The notes under the pieces: model-generated
Told to the model about the DNA's origin: nothing
The model's input: the letters and a program-made list of their open reading frames with translations, nothing else
Databases searched by the model: none
NCBI RefSeq assembly: GCF_900110035.1
Contig: NZ_FOCF01000008.1
Coordinates: 1-64,000 of the forward strand
Origin: Sphingomonas gellani
Lineage (GTDB): Bacteria > Pseudomonadota > Alphaproteobacteria > Sphingomonadales > Sphingomonadaceae
Direction of reading: 5' to 3'
Length of the DNA: 64,000 nucleotides
Made by a program: the position numbers and the translations under genes
In this document: positions 53,463 through 62,405 of the stretch, piece by piece
How the letters are laid out: every line of letters starts with the position of its first letter
Position numbering within the stretch: the stretch's first letter is position 1

Positions 53463-55757
53463 ATGGCCGACACCGAGGCGCCCGCACGCCGAATCCAGGT
53501 TGCGAACAGCCGGCCGGAGGATTCCGGACGCGGCCTGGCGCACCTGCCGCGCAGCCTGATGGCCGCGCTGGGTCTGGGCGAGGGCGACGTGGTGGAAATC
53601 GTCGGCAAGCGCTCGACGCCGGCGCGCGCGGTCTATCCCTATGCGGAGGACGAGGGCCTGGACGTGCTGCGCCTCGACGGCCTGCAGCGCGCGAACGCGG
53701 GCGTCGGCTCGGGTGATTTCGTCGAAGTGCGCGCGGTCGAATCGAAGCCGGCGACGCGCGTGGTCTTCGCGCCCGCGCAGCAGAACCTGCGGCTGCAAGG
53801 TTCCACCGCCGCGTTGAAGCGCACCTTCTACAACCGGCCGCTGGTCGCCGGCGACGTGGTCGCGACGGCCGGACATCAGCGCGTCGGGGAGATGCCGCCC
53901 TCGGTGCAGCGTTACATGAACGCGCCGGCCTATGCGTTGCAGGAAATCCGCCTGGCGGTGGTGTCGGCCGCGCCGAAGGGCGTCGTCCATATCGACGAGA
54001 ATACCGAGATCGAGCTGCGCGCCGAATATGAGGAGCCGGATACGACCCGCCGCGCGGACGTCACCTATGACGATATCGGCGGTATGGCGGCGACCATCGA
54101 CCAGTTGCGCGAAATGGTGGAGCTGCCGCTGCGCTATCCGGAGTTGTTCCAACGGCTGGGCGTCGATCCGCCCAAGGGCGTGCTGCTCTACGGCCCGCCG
54201 GGTACCGGCAAGACGCGCCTGGCGCGCGCGGTGGCGAACGAGTCGGACGCGCAATTCTTCCTGATAAACGGGCCGGAGATCATGGGCTCCGCCTATGGCG
54301 AATCGGAAGGGCGGCTGCGCGAGGTGTTCGAGGAGGCGGCGAAGAACGCGCCATCGATCGTCTTCATCGATGAGATCGACTCGATCGCGCCCAAGCGCGG
54401 CAACGTGCAGGGCGAGGCGGAGAAGCGCGTGGTCGCGCAGCTGCTGACGCTGATGGACGGGCTTGAGGCGCGGGCGAATCTGGTCGTCATCGCCGCCACC
54501 AACCGGCCCGAGGCGATCGACGAGGCGCTGCGTCGCCCCGGCCGTTTCGACCGCGAGATCGTGGTCGGCGTGCCCGACGAGCGTGGCCGGCGCGAGATCC
54601 TGGCGATCCATACGCGCGGCATGCCGCTGGCCGACGGCGTCGACCTGGCCGAACTGGCGCGCACGACCTACGGCTTTGTCGGCGCGGACCTGGCGGCATT
54701 GACGCGCGAGGCGGCGATCGAGGCGGTCCGTCGCATCATGCCGCGCCTGAACCTGGAGGAGCGCACCGTGCCGGCGGAGGTGCTGGACACGCTGTCGGTG
54801 ACGCGCGACGATTTCGTGGAGGCGTTGAAGCGGGTGCAGCCCAGCGCGATGCGGGAAGTGATGGTGGAGGCGCCGCGCGTCCGCTGGGAGGATGTCGGCG
54901 GCCTGGACAAGGCGCAGGAACGGCTGCGCGAGGGCGTCGAGCTGCCGCTGAAGAACCCCGACGCATTCCGGCGGCTGGGCATCCGCCCGGCCAAGGGCTT
55001 CCTGCTCTACGGCCCGCCGGGCACGGGCAAGACGCTGCTCGCCAAAGCGGTGGCGCGCGAGGCGGAGGCGAATTTCATCGCCACCAAATCATCCGACCTG
55101 CTGTCCAAATGGTATGGTGAATCGGAACAACAGATCAGCCGCCTGTTCGCCCGTGCTCGTCAGGTCGCCCCCACCGTGATCTTCATCGATGAACTCGACA
55201 GCCTGGTGCCGGCACGCGGCGGCGGCATGGGCGAACCGCACGTCACCGAACGCGTCGTCAACACCATCCTGGCCGAGATGGACGGGCTGGAGGAACTGCA
55301 ATCGGTGGTGGTGATCGGCGCGACCAACCGGCCCAATCTGGTCGATCCGGCACTGTTGCGCCCCGGCCGGTTCGATGAGTTGATCTATGTCGGCGTGCCC
55401 GACAAGGCGGGGCGGCGCCGCATCCTGAACATCCAGACGGGCAAGATGCCGCTGGCGGAGGATGTCGACCTCGACATCGTCGCCGATCGCACCGACCGCT
55501 TCACCGGCGCCGATCTGGGCGACGTGGTACGCCGGGCCGGGCTGGTCGCGCTGCGCCGCGCGCCCGATGCCGGCACCGTGTCGATGGCCGATTTTGAGGA
55601 GGCACTGACCGAATCGCGCGCCAGCGTCACGTCGGAGATGGAAAAGGATTACGAGCAGATCGCCGCACGGTTGAAGCAGGACGCCGCCGCGTTGCAGCCG
55701 ATCGGCTTCATCGCACCGGGCCAGCTGACGCCGCGCGGTCCGAAGGGCGCGGATTGA
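53463..55757 (+). CDS. CDC48/VAT-like double-AAA ATPase
   Basis: 764 residues. N-terminal double-psi barrel plus beta domain (about 8-190, [20 protein letters not shown]) as in archaeal VAT and eukaryotic p97. Two AAA modules: D1 Walker A GPPGTGKT at 244-251 with [13 protein letters not shown], and D2 Walker A at about 517-524 with [15 protein letters not shown]. Arginine fingers ([18 protein letters not shown]) are present in both. ATP-driven unfoldase. Bacterial cellular role uncertain, probably protein quality control. No neighbour points to a substrate. Confidence 0.93.
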   Translation: MADTEAPARRIQVANSRPEDSGRGLAHLPRSLMAALGLGEGDVVEIVGKRSTPARAVYPYAEDEGLDVLRLDGLQRANAGVGSGDFVEVRAVESKPATRVVFAPAQQNLRLQGSTAALKRTFYNRPLVAGDVVATAGHQRVGEMPPSVQRYMNAPAYALQEIRLAVVSAAPKGVVHIDENTEIELRAEYEEPDTTRRADVTYDDIGGMAATIDQLREMVELPLRYPELFQRLGVDPPKGVLLYGPPGTGKTRLARAVANESDAQFFLINGPEIMGSAYGESEGRLREVFEEAAKNAPSIVFIDEIDSIAPKRGNVQGEAEKRVVAQLLTLMDGLEARANLVVIAATNRPEAIDEALRRPGRFDREIVVGVPDERGRREILAIHTRGMPLADGVDLAELARTTYGFVGADLAALTREAAIEAVRRIMPRLNLEERTVPAEVLDTLSVTRDDFVEALKRVQPSAMREVMVEAPRVRWEDVGGLDKAQERLREGVELPLKNPDAFRRLGIRPAKGFLLYGPPGTGKTLLAKAVAREAEANFIATKSSDLLSKWYGESEQQISRLFARARQVAPTVIFIDELDSLVPARGGGMGEPHVTERVVNTILAEMDGLEELQSVVVIGATNRPNLVDPALLRPGRFDELIYVGVPDKAGRRRILNIQTGKMPLAEDVDLDIVADRTDRFTGADLGDVVRRAGLVALRRAPDAGTVSMADFEEALTESRASVTSEMEKDYEQIAARLKQDAAALQPIGFIAPGQLTPRGPKGAD

Positions 55758-55762
55758 CCCCG

Positions 55763-55793
55763 GCGGGAAGGGTCGACGTGCTACCCTTCCCGC
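55763..55793. terminator. Bidirectional hairpin after the CDC48-like gene
   Basis: GCGGGAAGGGT (55763-55773) and ACCCTTCCCGC (55783-55793), a perfect 11-bp stem with a 9-base loop, 6 bases after the stop codon and 16 before the end of the converging monooxygenase-like gene. No T-run. Confidence 0.6.
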
Positions 55794-55808
55794 TCAGTGC
55801 CTCTCCGT

Positions 55809-56144
55809 TCAGTCCCGTTCCCAGGAATAGGTGCGCGTCACCGTGGCGACCGTGACGCTGTAGGCATCGTACCAGCCCTCGCGTCCCGCCGCCCGCGTGG
55901 CGGCGTGCTCCGCCTGATCGCGCCACGCACGTGCTGCGGCGTCGTCAGCCCAGTAGCTGACCGTGATGCCGAACCCGTGGACGTCGCGTGCGGACTCCAC
56001 GCCGCGGTATCCGGGCTGGGTTGCGGCCAGGGCATCCATCCGCGCAGCCGCGGCGGCATAGCCGGCCTCATCCAGCCCGTTGCGCCGCGATACGAAGATC
56101 ACGGCCGTCTGCCCGGTGCGATCGGCGGGTTGATGATCGTCCAT
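55809..56144 (-). CDS. Antibiotic biosynthesis monooxygenase-like (ABM fold) protein
   Basis: 111 residues. AVIFVSRRNGLDEAGYAAAA, ALAATQPGYRGVESARD, GFGITVSYWADDAAARAWR and HAATRAAGREGWYDAY are those of the dimeric ferredoxin-like ABM family (YqjZ group). Many members are of unknown activity. It is divergent from the methyltransferase-like gene at 56261. Confidence 0.85.
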   Translation of the reverse strand: MDDHQPADRTGQTAVIFVSRRNGLDEAGYAAAAARMDALAATQPGYRGVESARDVHGFGITVSYWADDAAARAWRDQAEHAATRAAGREGWYDAYSVTVATVTRTYSWERD

Positions 56145-56260
56145 GTCGCATCGCGGTTGCGCCGGTCGCCGTTCCCATGCAACCCCATGGCTTGAAACAT
56201 GTTCGCCAAACGTGCGACGGGGGCTTTTCCCCGCGACGCGACGAGAACCACAGGACCGCG

Positions 56261-56881
56261 ATGCCCCCTTCCTCGACCACCGCTGCCCGCCGCCGTGCCA
56301 GCGCCCGCCCGGCGGGTGTCGCGTCCCCGTGGCAGATGTTCTTCCAGGGTTTCCTCAAGCATCCGGTGATGGTAGGCTCGATCATCCCGTCGTCGGACAA
56401 GCTGATCCGCAAGATGCTGGCACCCGTGGACTGGTCCGCGTGCAAGCTGTTCGTGGAATACGGCCCGGGCGTCGGCACATTCTGCCGCCCGATCCTGGAG
56501 CGGATGGCACCCGACGCGACGCTGATCGCGATCGACACCAACGCGGACTTCATCCGCTATCTGCGCCACACCATCACCGACAGCCGATTTTCGGCGGTGC
56601 ATGGATCGGCCGCCGATGTGGGCCAGATCATCGCCGATCACGGGCATGACTCGGCCGACTACATCCTGTCCGGCCTGCCCTTTTCCACGCTGCCGCCCGG
56701 TGTCGGCCCGGCGATCGCGGAGGCCACGCACGACGCGCTGCGGCCCAGCGGTGCCTTTCTGGTCTATCAGTTCAGCCCGAAGGTGAAGGATTTCCTGCTG
56801 CCGCACTGGTCGAACATCGACCATGACATGGAATGGTGGAACGTGCCGCCGGCGCAGCTCTACTGGGCCTGGAAGGACTGA
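56261..56881 (+). CDS. SAM-dependent methyltransferase, PmtA-like
   Basis: 206 residues from the ATG at 56261. FFQGFLKHPVMVGSIIPSSD, KLFVEYGPGVGTFCRPIL (SAM motif I), LIAIDTNADFIRYL and DYILSGLPFSTLPPG are close to phospholipid N-methyltransferases and the rRNA-dimethylase-related group, with the post-II motif SGLPFST typical of PmtA. May methylate phosphatidylethanolamine, or another lipid or rRNA. It converges with the phospholipase-D-like gene, a lipid-related neighbour. Confidence 0.8.
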   Translation: MPPSSTTAARRRASARPAGVASPWQMFFQGFLKHPVMVGSIIPSSDKLIRKMLAPVDWSACKLFVEYGPGVGTFCRPILERMAPDATLIAIDTNADFIRYLRHTITDSRFSAVHGSAADVGQIIADHGHDSADYILSGLPFSTLPPGVGPAIAEATHDALRPSGAFLVYQFSPKVKDFLLPHWSNIDHDMEWWNVPPAQLYWAWKD

Positions 56882-56898
56882 GGACGCGGTCTGCCGGT

Positions 56899-58083
56899 TC
56901 AGCCGACCCCGAAGTTCAATCCCCGCGACACCTGCGGGTCGACCACCGCGATCAACAGATAGGCGACGAACTGACGCAGCCGCTGGACGGGCCCGGTTGC
57001 CGCACGATACGCCTCGCGCGTGACCTCCCGCGATCGGGCGATCTCGCCATCGATGTACCGGCCGACATGCGCCGCAAAGGCGGGGTCTTCGATCCGCAGC
57101 ATCAGCTCCAGGTTGATGAACAGGCTGCGCATGTCGAAATTGGCGGATCCGACATGCACCGCATCGTCGACCCGGTACAATTTGGTGTGCAGCTTGGTTG
57201 GCTGATATTCGTAGATCCGCACCTTCTTGCGCAGCAGTCCGGCATAGGTGAAGCGCGCCGCCGCGATGGTGGCGTCATTGTCCGACTGTGACGCCGTGAC
57301 GACGCGCACCGACTGGCCCGGCCGCCGACCGGCATGGTCCAGGCGGCGCAGCATGGTCGGGCTGGGCGTGAAATAGCCCGCGATGATGTCCACCCGCCGC
57401 CCCCGCCGGATGTCATGCCGCACCGCACGCGCCCAAGGGGACAGGCGGCGGGTTGGCCCCCCGATCAGCCAGCGGAGCGGCCCCGTGTTTTCGCTGAACC
57501 GCGACAGCGCGCGGTTGAGGTGGCGCATCTTCGCCTTGGGCGTCTTCACCCATTCGTGCAGGGCATCGAAATAGGGCGCCATCCGCGCTGCCGCCGGCCC
57601 TTCCACCAACAGGCCCAGGTCCCGCCACGCGTGTTCGGCCGGCGTGCCGAAATAATCGTCCTCGATGTTGAACCCGCCGACGATGATCCGGCCCCCGCCA
57701 CCTTCGCCATCGGCGAGCGCCAGCTTCTGATGGTTGCGCAACAGGTATCGGCGGCCCCAGCGCGGGCTGAACCGACAGATCGAGACGCCCGCCGCCTCCA
57801 CCGGCGCGAAGAAGTCCTCCTCCGCCTTGTCGCTGCCGAAGCCATCGACGATCAACGACACCTGCACCCCGCGTCGCGCCGCCGCGATCAACCCGGCATT
57901 GACCCGCCGGCCCGCCTCGTCGTCGGCATAGATGTAGTACAGGATGCGCAGGCTGGTCCGCGCGCCGTCGATCAAGGCGAGCAACGCATCCAGCCGGGCC
58001 GGCCCCGTGTCGAGCAGGGTCAGCCGATTGCCATCGACCCTGAAGGTCGGTTGCTGTGCGGGCTGCTCCATCCGGCGGGTCAT
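56899..58083 (-). CDS. Phospholipase D family, cardiolipin synthase-like
   Basis: 394 residues from the ATG at 58083 (another ATG at 58071). Two HKD motifs: NHQKLALADGEGGGG with VGGFNIEDDYFG, and LHTKLYRVDDAVHVGSANFD. SLRILYYIYADDEAGRRVN near the N-terminus is typical of cardiolipin synthase-like proteins. It lacks the N-terminal membrane helices of E. coli ClsA, so it is closer to ClsB/ClsC. Makes cardiolipin or a related lipid. Next to the PmtA-like gene. Confidence 0.88.
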   Translation of the reverse strand: MTRRMEQPAQQPTFRVDGNRLTLLDTGPARLDALLALIDGARTSLRILYYIYADDEAGRRVNAGLIAAARRGVQVSLIVDGFGSDKAEEDFFAPVEAAGVSICRFSPRWGRRYLLRNHQKLALADGEGGGGRIIVGGFNIEDDYFGTPAEHAWRDLGLLVEGPAAARMAPYFDALHEWVKTPKAKMRHLNRALSRFSENTGPLRWLIGGPTRRLSPWARAVRHDIRRGRRVDIIAGYFTPSPTMLRRLDHAGRRPGQSVRVVTASQSDNDATIAAARFTYAGLLRKKVRIYEYQPTKLHTKLYRVDDAVHVGSANFDMRSLFINLELMLRIEDPAFAAHVGRYIDGEIARSREVTREAYRAATGPVQRLRQFVAYLLIAVVDPQVSRGLNFGVG

Positions 58084-58222
58084 GGCCCCCGCGTCCGCAC
58101 GACGCAAGTCGGCCCCGGCTCCACGGGGGCGGGGGGCACTTAACCCGCCTTTCCTTGACTCGGTGGCTCCATGCCGGTAACGGCCCGACTTTCTCCGCAT
58201 CGCCAGTACAAGGAGTGCGTCC

Positions 58223-58567
58223 ATGGCGCGCGTGACCGTCGAGGATTGCGTCGACAAGATTTCCAACCGTTTCGACCTGGTGCTGTTCGCGGCGCAGCGG
58301 GCGCGCCAGATTTCGGGCGGCGCCGACCTGACTCTCGACCGCGACCGGGATAAGAACCCGGTCGTTGCCCTGCGTGAGATCGCCGAGGAAACGGTCCGCC
58401 CCGACCATCTCGAAGAGTCGGTCGTCAACGGCCTGCAAAAGGTTCAGATGGACGACGATGATGAGGTCGATGCCGTCGGCAACCTGCAGGCGTCGGCCGA
58501 GGCGCTGCGCCTCACCGCCGCTGCCCCGCCGCGCAACCAGAACCTGGGCGGCGACTACGACGGCTGA
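58223..58567 (+). CDS. rpoZ: RNA polymerase omega subunit
   Basis: 114 residues. [35 protein letters not shown] and [15 protein letters not shown] are the conserved omega blocks. Assists assembly of RNA polymerase and, in other bacteria, ppGpp response. The acidic C-terminal tail ([12 protein letters not shown]) is usual in alphaproteobacteria. Followed by a terminator. Confidence 0.96.
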   Translation: MARVTVEDCVDKISNRFDLVLFAAQRARQISGGADLTLDRDRDKNPVVALREIAEETVRPDHLEESVVNGLQKVQMDDDDEVDAVGNLQASAEALRLTAAAPPRNQNLGGDYDG

Positions 58568-58589
58568 GCCGTTCGCAGAGCGAGATCAG

Positions 58590-58627
58590 AAGGGGCCGGG
58601 GCAGCGATGCCGCGGCCCTTTTGTTTT
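58590..58627 (+). terminator. Intrinsic terminator of rpoZ
   Basis: AAGGGGCCG and CGGCCCTT pair around a GC-rich loop, followed by TTTTGTTTT (58619-58627). It lies 23 bases after the rpoZ stop. Confidence 0.8.
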
Positions 58628-58757
58628 GCGCTCAAGGAATGGGGGTTCAGCGCTCGGGGCGGGCGCGTCACTCAGGCCCAGCTCGTGCTGACGGCAACAT
58701 CATCGGCGGCTCAGCCCGACACGTAGGGCCTGCATGACACAGGCCGCAGCCGCCAGC

Positions 58758-59132
58758 TCAGACGCCGTCGTCGTGCAGCGCCCGCGCCAACAGGTCACGA
58801 ATGGCGCGAAGCCGCACGCCCAGTGCCTGTTCCTGGGCAACCGGCGGCACGTCCGCGCCCTCACCGGACAGCAACTGCTGCACACCGCGTACGGTATAGC
58901 CCTGTCGATTGAGCAGCTGATCGATACGCCGCACCAGTGCGACATCCTCGGCGCGATAATAACGCCGGCCGCCCGCGCGGGTCAGCGGCCTGAGGGTCGG
59001 GAAGCGCGTTTCCCAGTAACGCAGGATATGCTGCGGCAGCCCGGTGTCGCGCGAAACCTCGCCAATCGTCCGAAACGCCCCCTCCGACTTCGCGGCGGAG
59101 GGCGGCGATGCTGGGCCGGAAGGCGCCGGCAT
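58758..59132 (-). CDS. MerR-family transcriptional regulator
   Basis: 124 residues from the ATG at 59132. GAFRTIGEVSRDTGLPQHIL, RYWETRFPTLRPL and RYYRAEDVALVRRIDQLL are the MerR winged HTH. The short C-terminal helix lacks a metal-binding Cys pattern. Linked to ihfA as in many alphaproteobacteria. Targets unknown. Confidence 0.9.
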   Translation of the reverse strand: MPAPSGPASPPSAAKSEGAFRTIGEVSRDTGLPQHILRYWETRFPTLRPLTRAGGRRYYRAEDVALVRRIDQLLNRQGYTVRGVQQLLSGEGADVPPVAQEQALGVRLRAIRDLLARALHDDGV

Positions 59133-59140
59133 GGCGTCGC

Positions 59141-59440
59141 TCAGCCGGCGTCCACGATGCGGTCGCGCATCATCTGGCTGGCGCGGAAGGTCAGCACGCG
59201 GCGCGGCGCGATCGGCACCTCGACGCCGGTCTTGGGATTGCGGCCGACCCGCTCGCCCTTGTCGCGCAGCACGAAGGTGCCGAACCCGGAAATCTTGACG
59301 TTTTCGCCGCGAGCCAGGGACTCGCACATTTCCTGAAGGATCTGTTCGACCAGCTTGGCCGAATCGGCGCGGCTCAGGCCGATCTCCCGATGCAGCGCCT
59401 CGGCAAGGTCGGCGCGAGTCAGCGTCCCGGCGTCAATCAT
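59141..59440 (-). CDS. ihfA: Integration host factor subunit alpha
   Basis: 99 residues from the ATG at 59440 (AGGGAAAGGGAACCAGGA upstream). [36 protein letters not shown] and [14 protein letters not shown] are the HU/IHF DNA-bending domain with the RNPKTG arm. Works with IhfB as a heterodimer. ihfA-merR spacing is 8 bases. Confidence 0.95.
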   Translation of the reverse strand: MIDAGTLTRADLAEALHREIGLSRADSAKLVEQILQEMCESLARGENVKISGFGTFVLRDKGERVGRNPKTGVEVPIAPRRVLTFRASQMMRDRIVDAG

Positions 59441-59536
59441 TCCTGGTTCCCTTTCCCTGCGGGGCAAACACGTACAGCAGCACTGACCCTATCGGAAGAG
59501 GCTATTGCAATGCCGTAACGACCGGGCCGTCCCGGT

Positions 59537-60505
59537 TCAGAACCGCATCACCGCCGCGCCCCAGGTGAAACCGCCGCCCATCGCCTCCAGGACGACGATC
59601 TGCCCCTGCTGGATGCGTCCGTCGCGCACCGCCACGTCGAGCGCCAGCGGGACGGAGGCGGCAGAGGTGTTGGCGTGGCGATCCACGGTCACAACCACCT
59701 TTTCGGGTTGCAGGCCCAGCTTGCGCGCGGTGGCATCGAGGATGCGCGCATTCGCCTGATGCGGTACGACCCAGTCGACCTGCGCCGCCTCCAGCCCGGC
59801 GATGCCGAGCGATTCCTCCATCACGGCCGCCAAGTTGGTGACGGCGTGGCGGAACACCTCGCGCCCCTTCATCCTCAGCTTGCCGACCGTGCCGGTGCTC
59901 GACGGGCCGCCATCGACGTACAACAGGTCGTTGTAGCGGCCATCGGCATGCAGACGGGTCGCCAGGATGCCGCGGCCGGTGGCATCGTCGCTTTCCTGAC
60001 CCTGCAGGACGATCGCGCCCGCGCCATCGCCGAACAGGACGCAGGTGGCGCGGTCCTCCCAATCCAGGATTCGGCTGAACGTCTCGGCGCCGATCACCAG
60101 CGCGCGGCGATGAACCCCCGTGCGCAGCATCGAGTCGGCAACCTGCACCGCGTAAAGGAATCCCGAACATACCGCCGCGACGTCGAACGCGACGCAATCG
60201 GCGATGCCCAGCATCGCCTGCACGCTGGTGGCGGTGGCGGGAAAGGTCTGGTCCGGTGTCGCGGTGGCGAGCACGATCAGGTCGATCGCGCCCGGCTCCA
60301 CCCCTGCCGCGTCCAGCGCGCCGCGCGCCGCGTCGGCCGCCAGCGAGGCGGTCGTCTCACCCTCGCCCGCGATGTGGCGGAAGCGGATGCCCGTGCGCTC
60401 GACGATCCATTCGTCGGAGGTATCGACCTGCGCGGCCAGTTCCGCGTTCGACACGCGCCGCGCCGGCAGCGCCGATCCCGTGCCGAGGATCACCGAACGG
60501 ATCAT
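59537..60505 (-). CDS. fabH: Beta-ketoacyl-ACP synthase III
   Basis: 322 residues from the ATG at 60505, which overlaps the plsX stop (ATGA). Catalytic triad Cys113 (AAVCSGF), His ([11 protein letters not shown]) and Asn ([10 protein letters not shown]). Starts fatty acid synthesis by joining acetyl-CoA with malonyl-ACP. Part of the rpmF-plsX-fabH-ihfA-merR block. Confidence 0.96.
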   Translation of the reverse strand: MIRSVILGTGSALPARRVSNAELAAQVDTSDEWIVERTGIRFRHIAGEGETTASLAADAARGALDAAGVEPGAIDLIVLATATPDQTFPATATSVQAMLGIADCVAFDVAAVCSGFLYAVQVADSMLRTGVHRRALVIGAETFSRILDWEDRATCVLFGDGAGAIVLQGQESDDATGRGILATRLHADGRYNDLLYVDGGPSSTGTVGKLRMKGREVFRHAVTNLAAVMEESLGIAGLEAAQVDWVVPHQANARILDATARKLGLQPEKVVVTVDRHANTSAASVPLALDVAVRDGRIQQGQIVVLEAMGGGFTWGAAVMRF

Positions 60506-61530
60506 GCCGTTTGTCCGATCGCGGACAGGTCCTGCTTGATGCGATCGGTCAGGCCCGCGCGGACCATCTTGGCCGCGTTGCCGATCGCGGTCGCGACGCC
60601 CAGTTCGGTCGCGCCGCCATGACTTTTCACCACGATGCCGCCCAGCCCCAGAAAGACCGCGCCATTGTGCACATTGGGGTCGAGGTGATGGCGCAACAGA
60701 TCGGTCGCCGGGCGGGAGATCAGGAATCCGATCTTCGACCGCACCGAACTGGCAAAGGCGCGCTTCAGCAAATCCCCGACGAAGCGCGCCGTGCCCTCGG
60801 CGGTCTTCAGCGCGATGTTGCCGGAAAAGCCGTCGCACACGATCACGTCGACATCGCCGCGCGACAGGCGGTCGCCCTCGACAAAGCCGGTGAAGTTCAT
60901 CGGCAGCCCGCTGGCATCGCGCAGGATCGCGGCGGCCTCGCGGATTTCGCCGGTGCCCTTCTGATCCTCCGATCCGATGTTAAGCAGGGCGACCCGCGGC
61001 TCGGCCAGGTCCATCGTGGCGCGGGCGTACACGGCGCCCATCACGGCGAACTGCACCAGGTTGCGCGCATCCACCTCGGTATTCGCACCGAGGTCCAGCA
61101 TCACCACGTCATTGTCGCCCAGCGTCGGCAGCGGCGCGGCCAGCGCGGGCCGATCGATGCCCGGCAAGGTGCGCAGTGCCAGCTTCGCCATCGCCATCAG
61201 CGCGCCGGTATTGCCGGACGACACCGCCGCGGCGGCACGCCCCTGCTTCACCAAGTTGATGGCGACGCCCATCGACGTGGTCTTGGCACGGCGGATCGCC
61301 TGACTCGGTTTCTCGTCTGACGCGACCAGATCGGGCGCGTGGACGATTTCCGAATTGGCGGTCAGGCCCGGATGCTGGCGCAATCCATCGCGAATCGCCG
61401 CTTCGTCCCCGACCAGCAGGAACCGCATCCCGTCATAACGGCGGCGCGCCTGCGCGACGCCGGCCAGCATGACCGTCAGCCCCTTGTCGCCGCCCATCGC
61501 ATCGACGGCGATCCAGGGGGTATCGGTCAT
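60502..61530 (-). CDS. plsX: Phosphate acyltransferase PlsX
   Basis: 342 residues. [64 protein letters not shown] and [13 protein letters not shown] are the PlsX blocks. Makes acyl-phosphate from acyl-ACP for phospholipid synthesis. It overlaps fabH by ATGA and follows rpmF by 32 bases, the classic order. Confidence 0.96.
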   Translation of the reverse strand: MTDTPWIAVDAMGGDKGLTVMLAGVAQARRRYDGMRFLLVGDEAAIRDGLRQHPGLTANSEIVHAPDLVASDEKPSQAIRRAKTTSMGVAINLVKQGRAAAAVSSGNTGALMAMAKLALRTLPGIDRPALAAPLPTLGDNDVVMLDLGANTEVDARNLVQFAVMGAVYARATMDLAEPRVALLNIGSEDQKGTGEIREAAAILRDASGLPMNFTGFVEGDRLSRGDVDVIVCDGFSGNIALKTAEGTARFVGDLLKRAFASSVRSKIGFLISRPATDLLRHHLDPNVHNGAVFLGLGGIVVKSHGGATELGVATAIGNAAKMVRAGLTDRIKQDLSAIGQTA

Positions 61531-61562
61531 GGCTTAGCTGTGATCCGGGTAAAAGGGAGTGT

Positions 61563-61742
61563 TCAGCCCTCGGCCGAGACGATCTCACGGCCGTTATAAT
61601 GGCCGCACGCGGTGCACAGATTGTGCGGGCGCTTCAGCTCGCCACAGTTCGGGCACTCCTGGAAGCTGGCAACCGTGAGCGAGTCATGGCCACGGCGCAT
61701 GCCGCGCTTGGAGGGCGAAGTTTTTCTCTTGGGGACGGCCAT
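61563..61742 (-). CDS. rpmF: 50S ribosomal protein L32
   Basis: 59 residues beginning [20 protein letters not shown], with a zinc-ribbon: [19 protein letters not shown]. Ends [11 protein letters not shown]. First gene of the plsX-fabH block. It is usually preceded by yceD, which here is at 16.9-17.4 kb instead. Confidence 0.95.
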   Translation of the reverse strand: MAVPKRKTSPSKRGMRRGHDSLTVASFQECPNCGELKRPHNLCTACGHYNGREIVSAEG

Positions 61743-61961
61743 CTCGGCACCTTAGCCTTGCAATATCAACAGGTAGGACGAACCCGGCCGTCACCGGCGT
61801 GGCCGAAACCGGCCGCGCTGGCACATGGCGGCCGGACGCATCGCGAAGCGTGGCGCTATAGCGAGATTCGACCGCGTTGCAAGGGGAAGGCGTCGGTGCC
61901 ACCCTGGACCGGGCCGCCGCCACCCTTTTTGCGGCGCGCCGCCGACCGGAGAACCACCTTT

Positions 61962-62405
61962 ATGCCGTTGATGCCCATCCCCGCCAGCCTGGTTCTGGCC
62001 GGTGGCTTAGCCCTGATCAACCTGTGGCTCAGCGCCCGTGCCGCGCAGGTCCGCCGCACGACCGGCATCTATGTCGGCGATGGCGGCAACGATCAGCTCA
62101 TCCGCCGCATGCGCGCGCAGGCGAACCTTGCGGAGAATGCGCCCATCCTGTTCGCGCTGGTACTGGTGCTGGAACTTGCCCGCGGCACCGGGCCGGTGTT
62201 GTGGGTCGCCGCCGGGCTGATCCTGCTGGCCCGAATCGCGCATCCGATCGGCATGGACGGGTGGAAGCCTGGCCGGATGGCGGGCGCGCTGCTGACGCTG
62301 GTGCTGCAACTCGCGCTCGCCTTGTGGGCCTTGTCGCTGCCGCTGGTCGGGGGCGATGCGGGACCCGCTCCGCACGGCATCGACCTGCCGGAGCCAAGGG
62401 GTTGA
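61962..62405 (+). CDS. MAPEG family membrane protein
   Basis: 147 residues from the ATG at 61962 (a second at 61971). About four membrane helices. VRRTTGIYVGDGGNDQLIRR, RAQANLAENAPILFAL and ARIAHPIGMDGWKPGRMAG carry the MAPEG signature (Glu/Asn in the AQANLAEN loop). Eukaryotic relatives act on glutathione and eicosanoids. Bacterial substrates are unknown. It overlaps the peptidase gene by TTGA. Confidence 0.88.
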   Translation: MPLMPIPASLVLAGGLALINLWLSARAAQVRRTTGIYVGDGGNDQLIRRMRAQANLAENAPILFALVLVLELARGTGPVLWVAAGLILLARIAHPIGMDGWKPGRMAGALLTLVLQLALALWALSLPLVGGDAGPAPHGIDLPEPRG

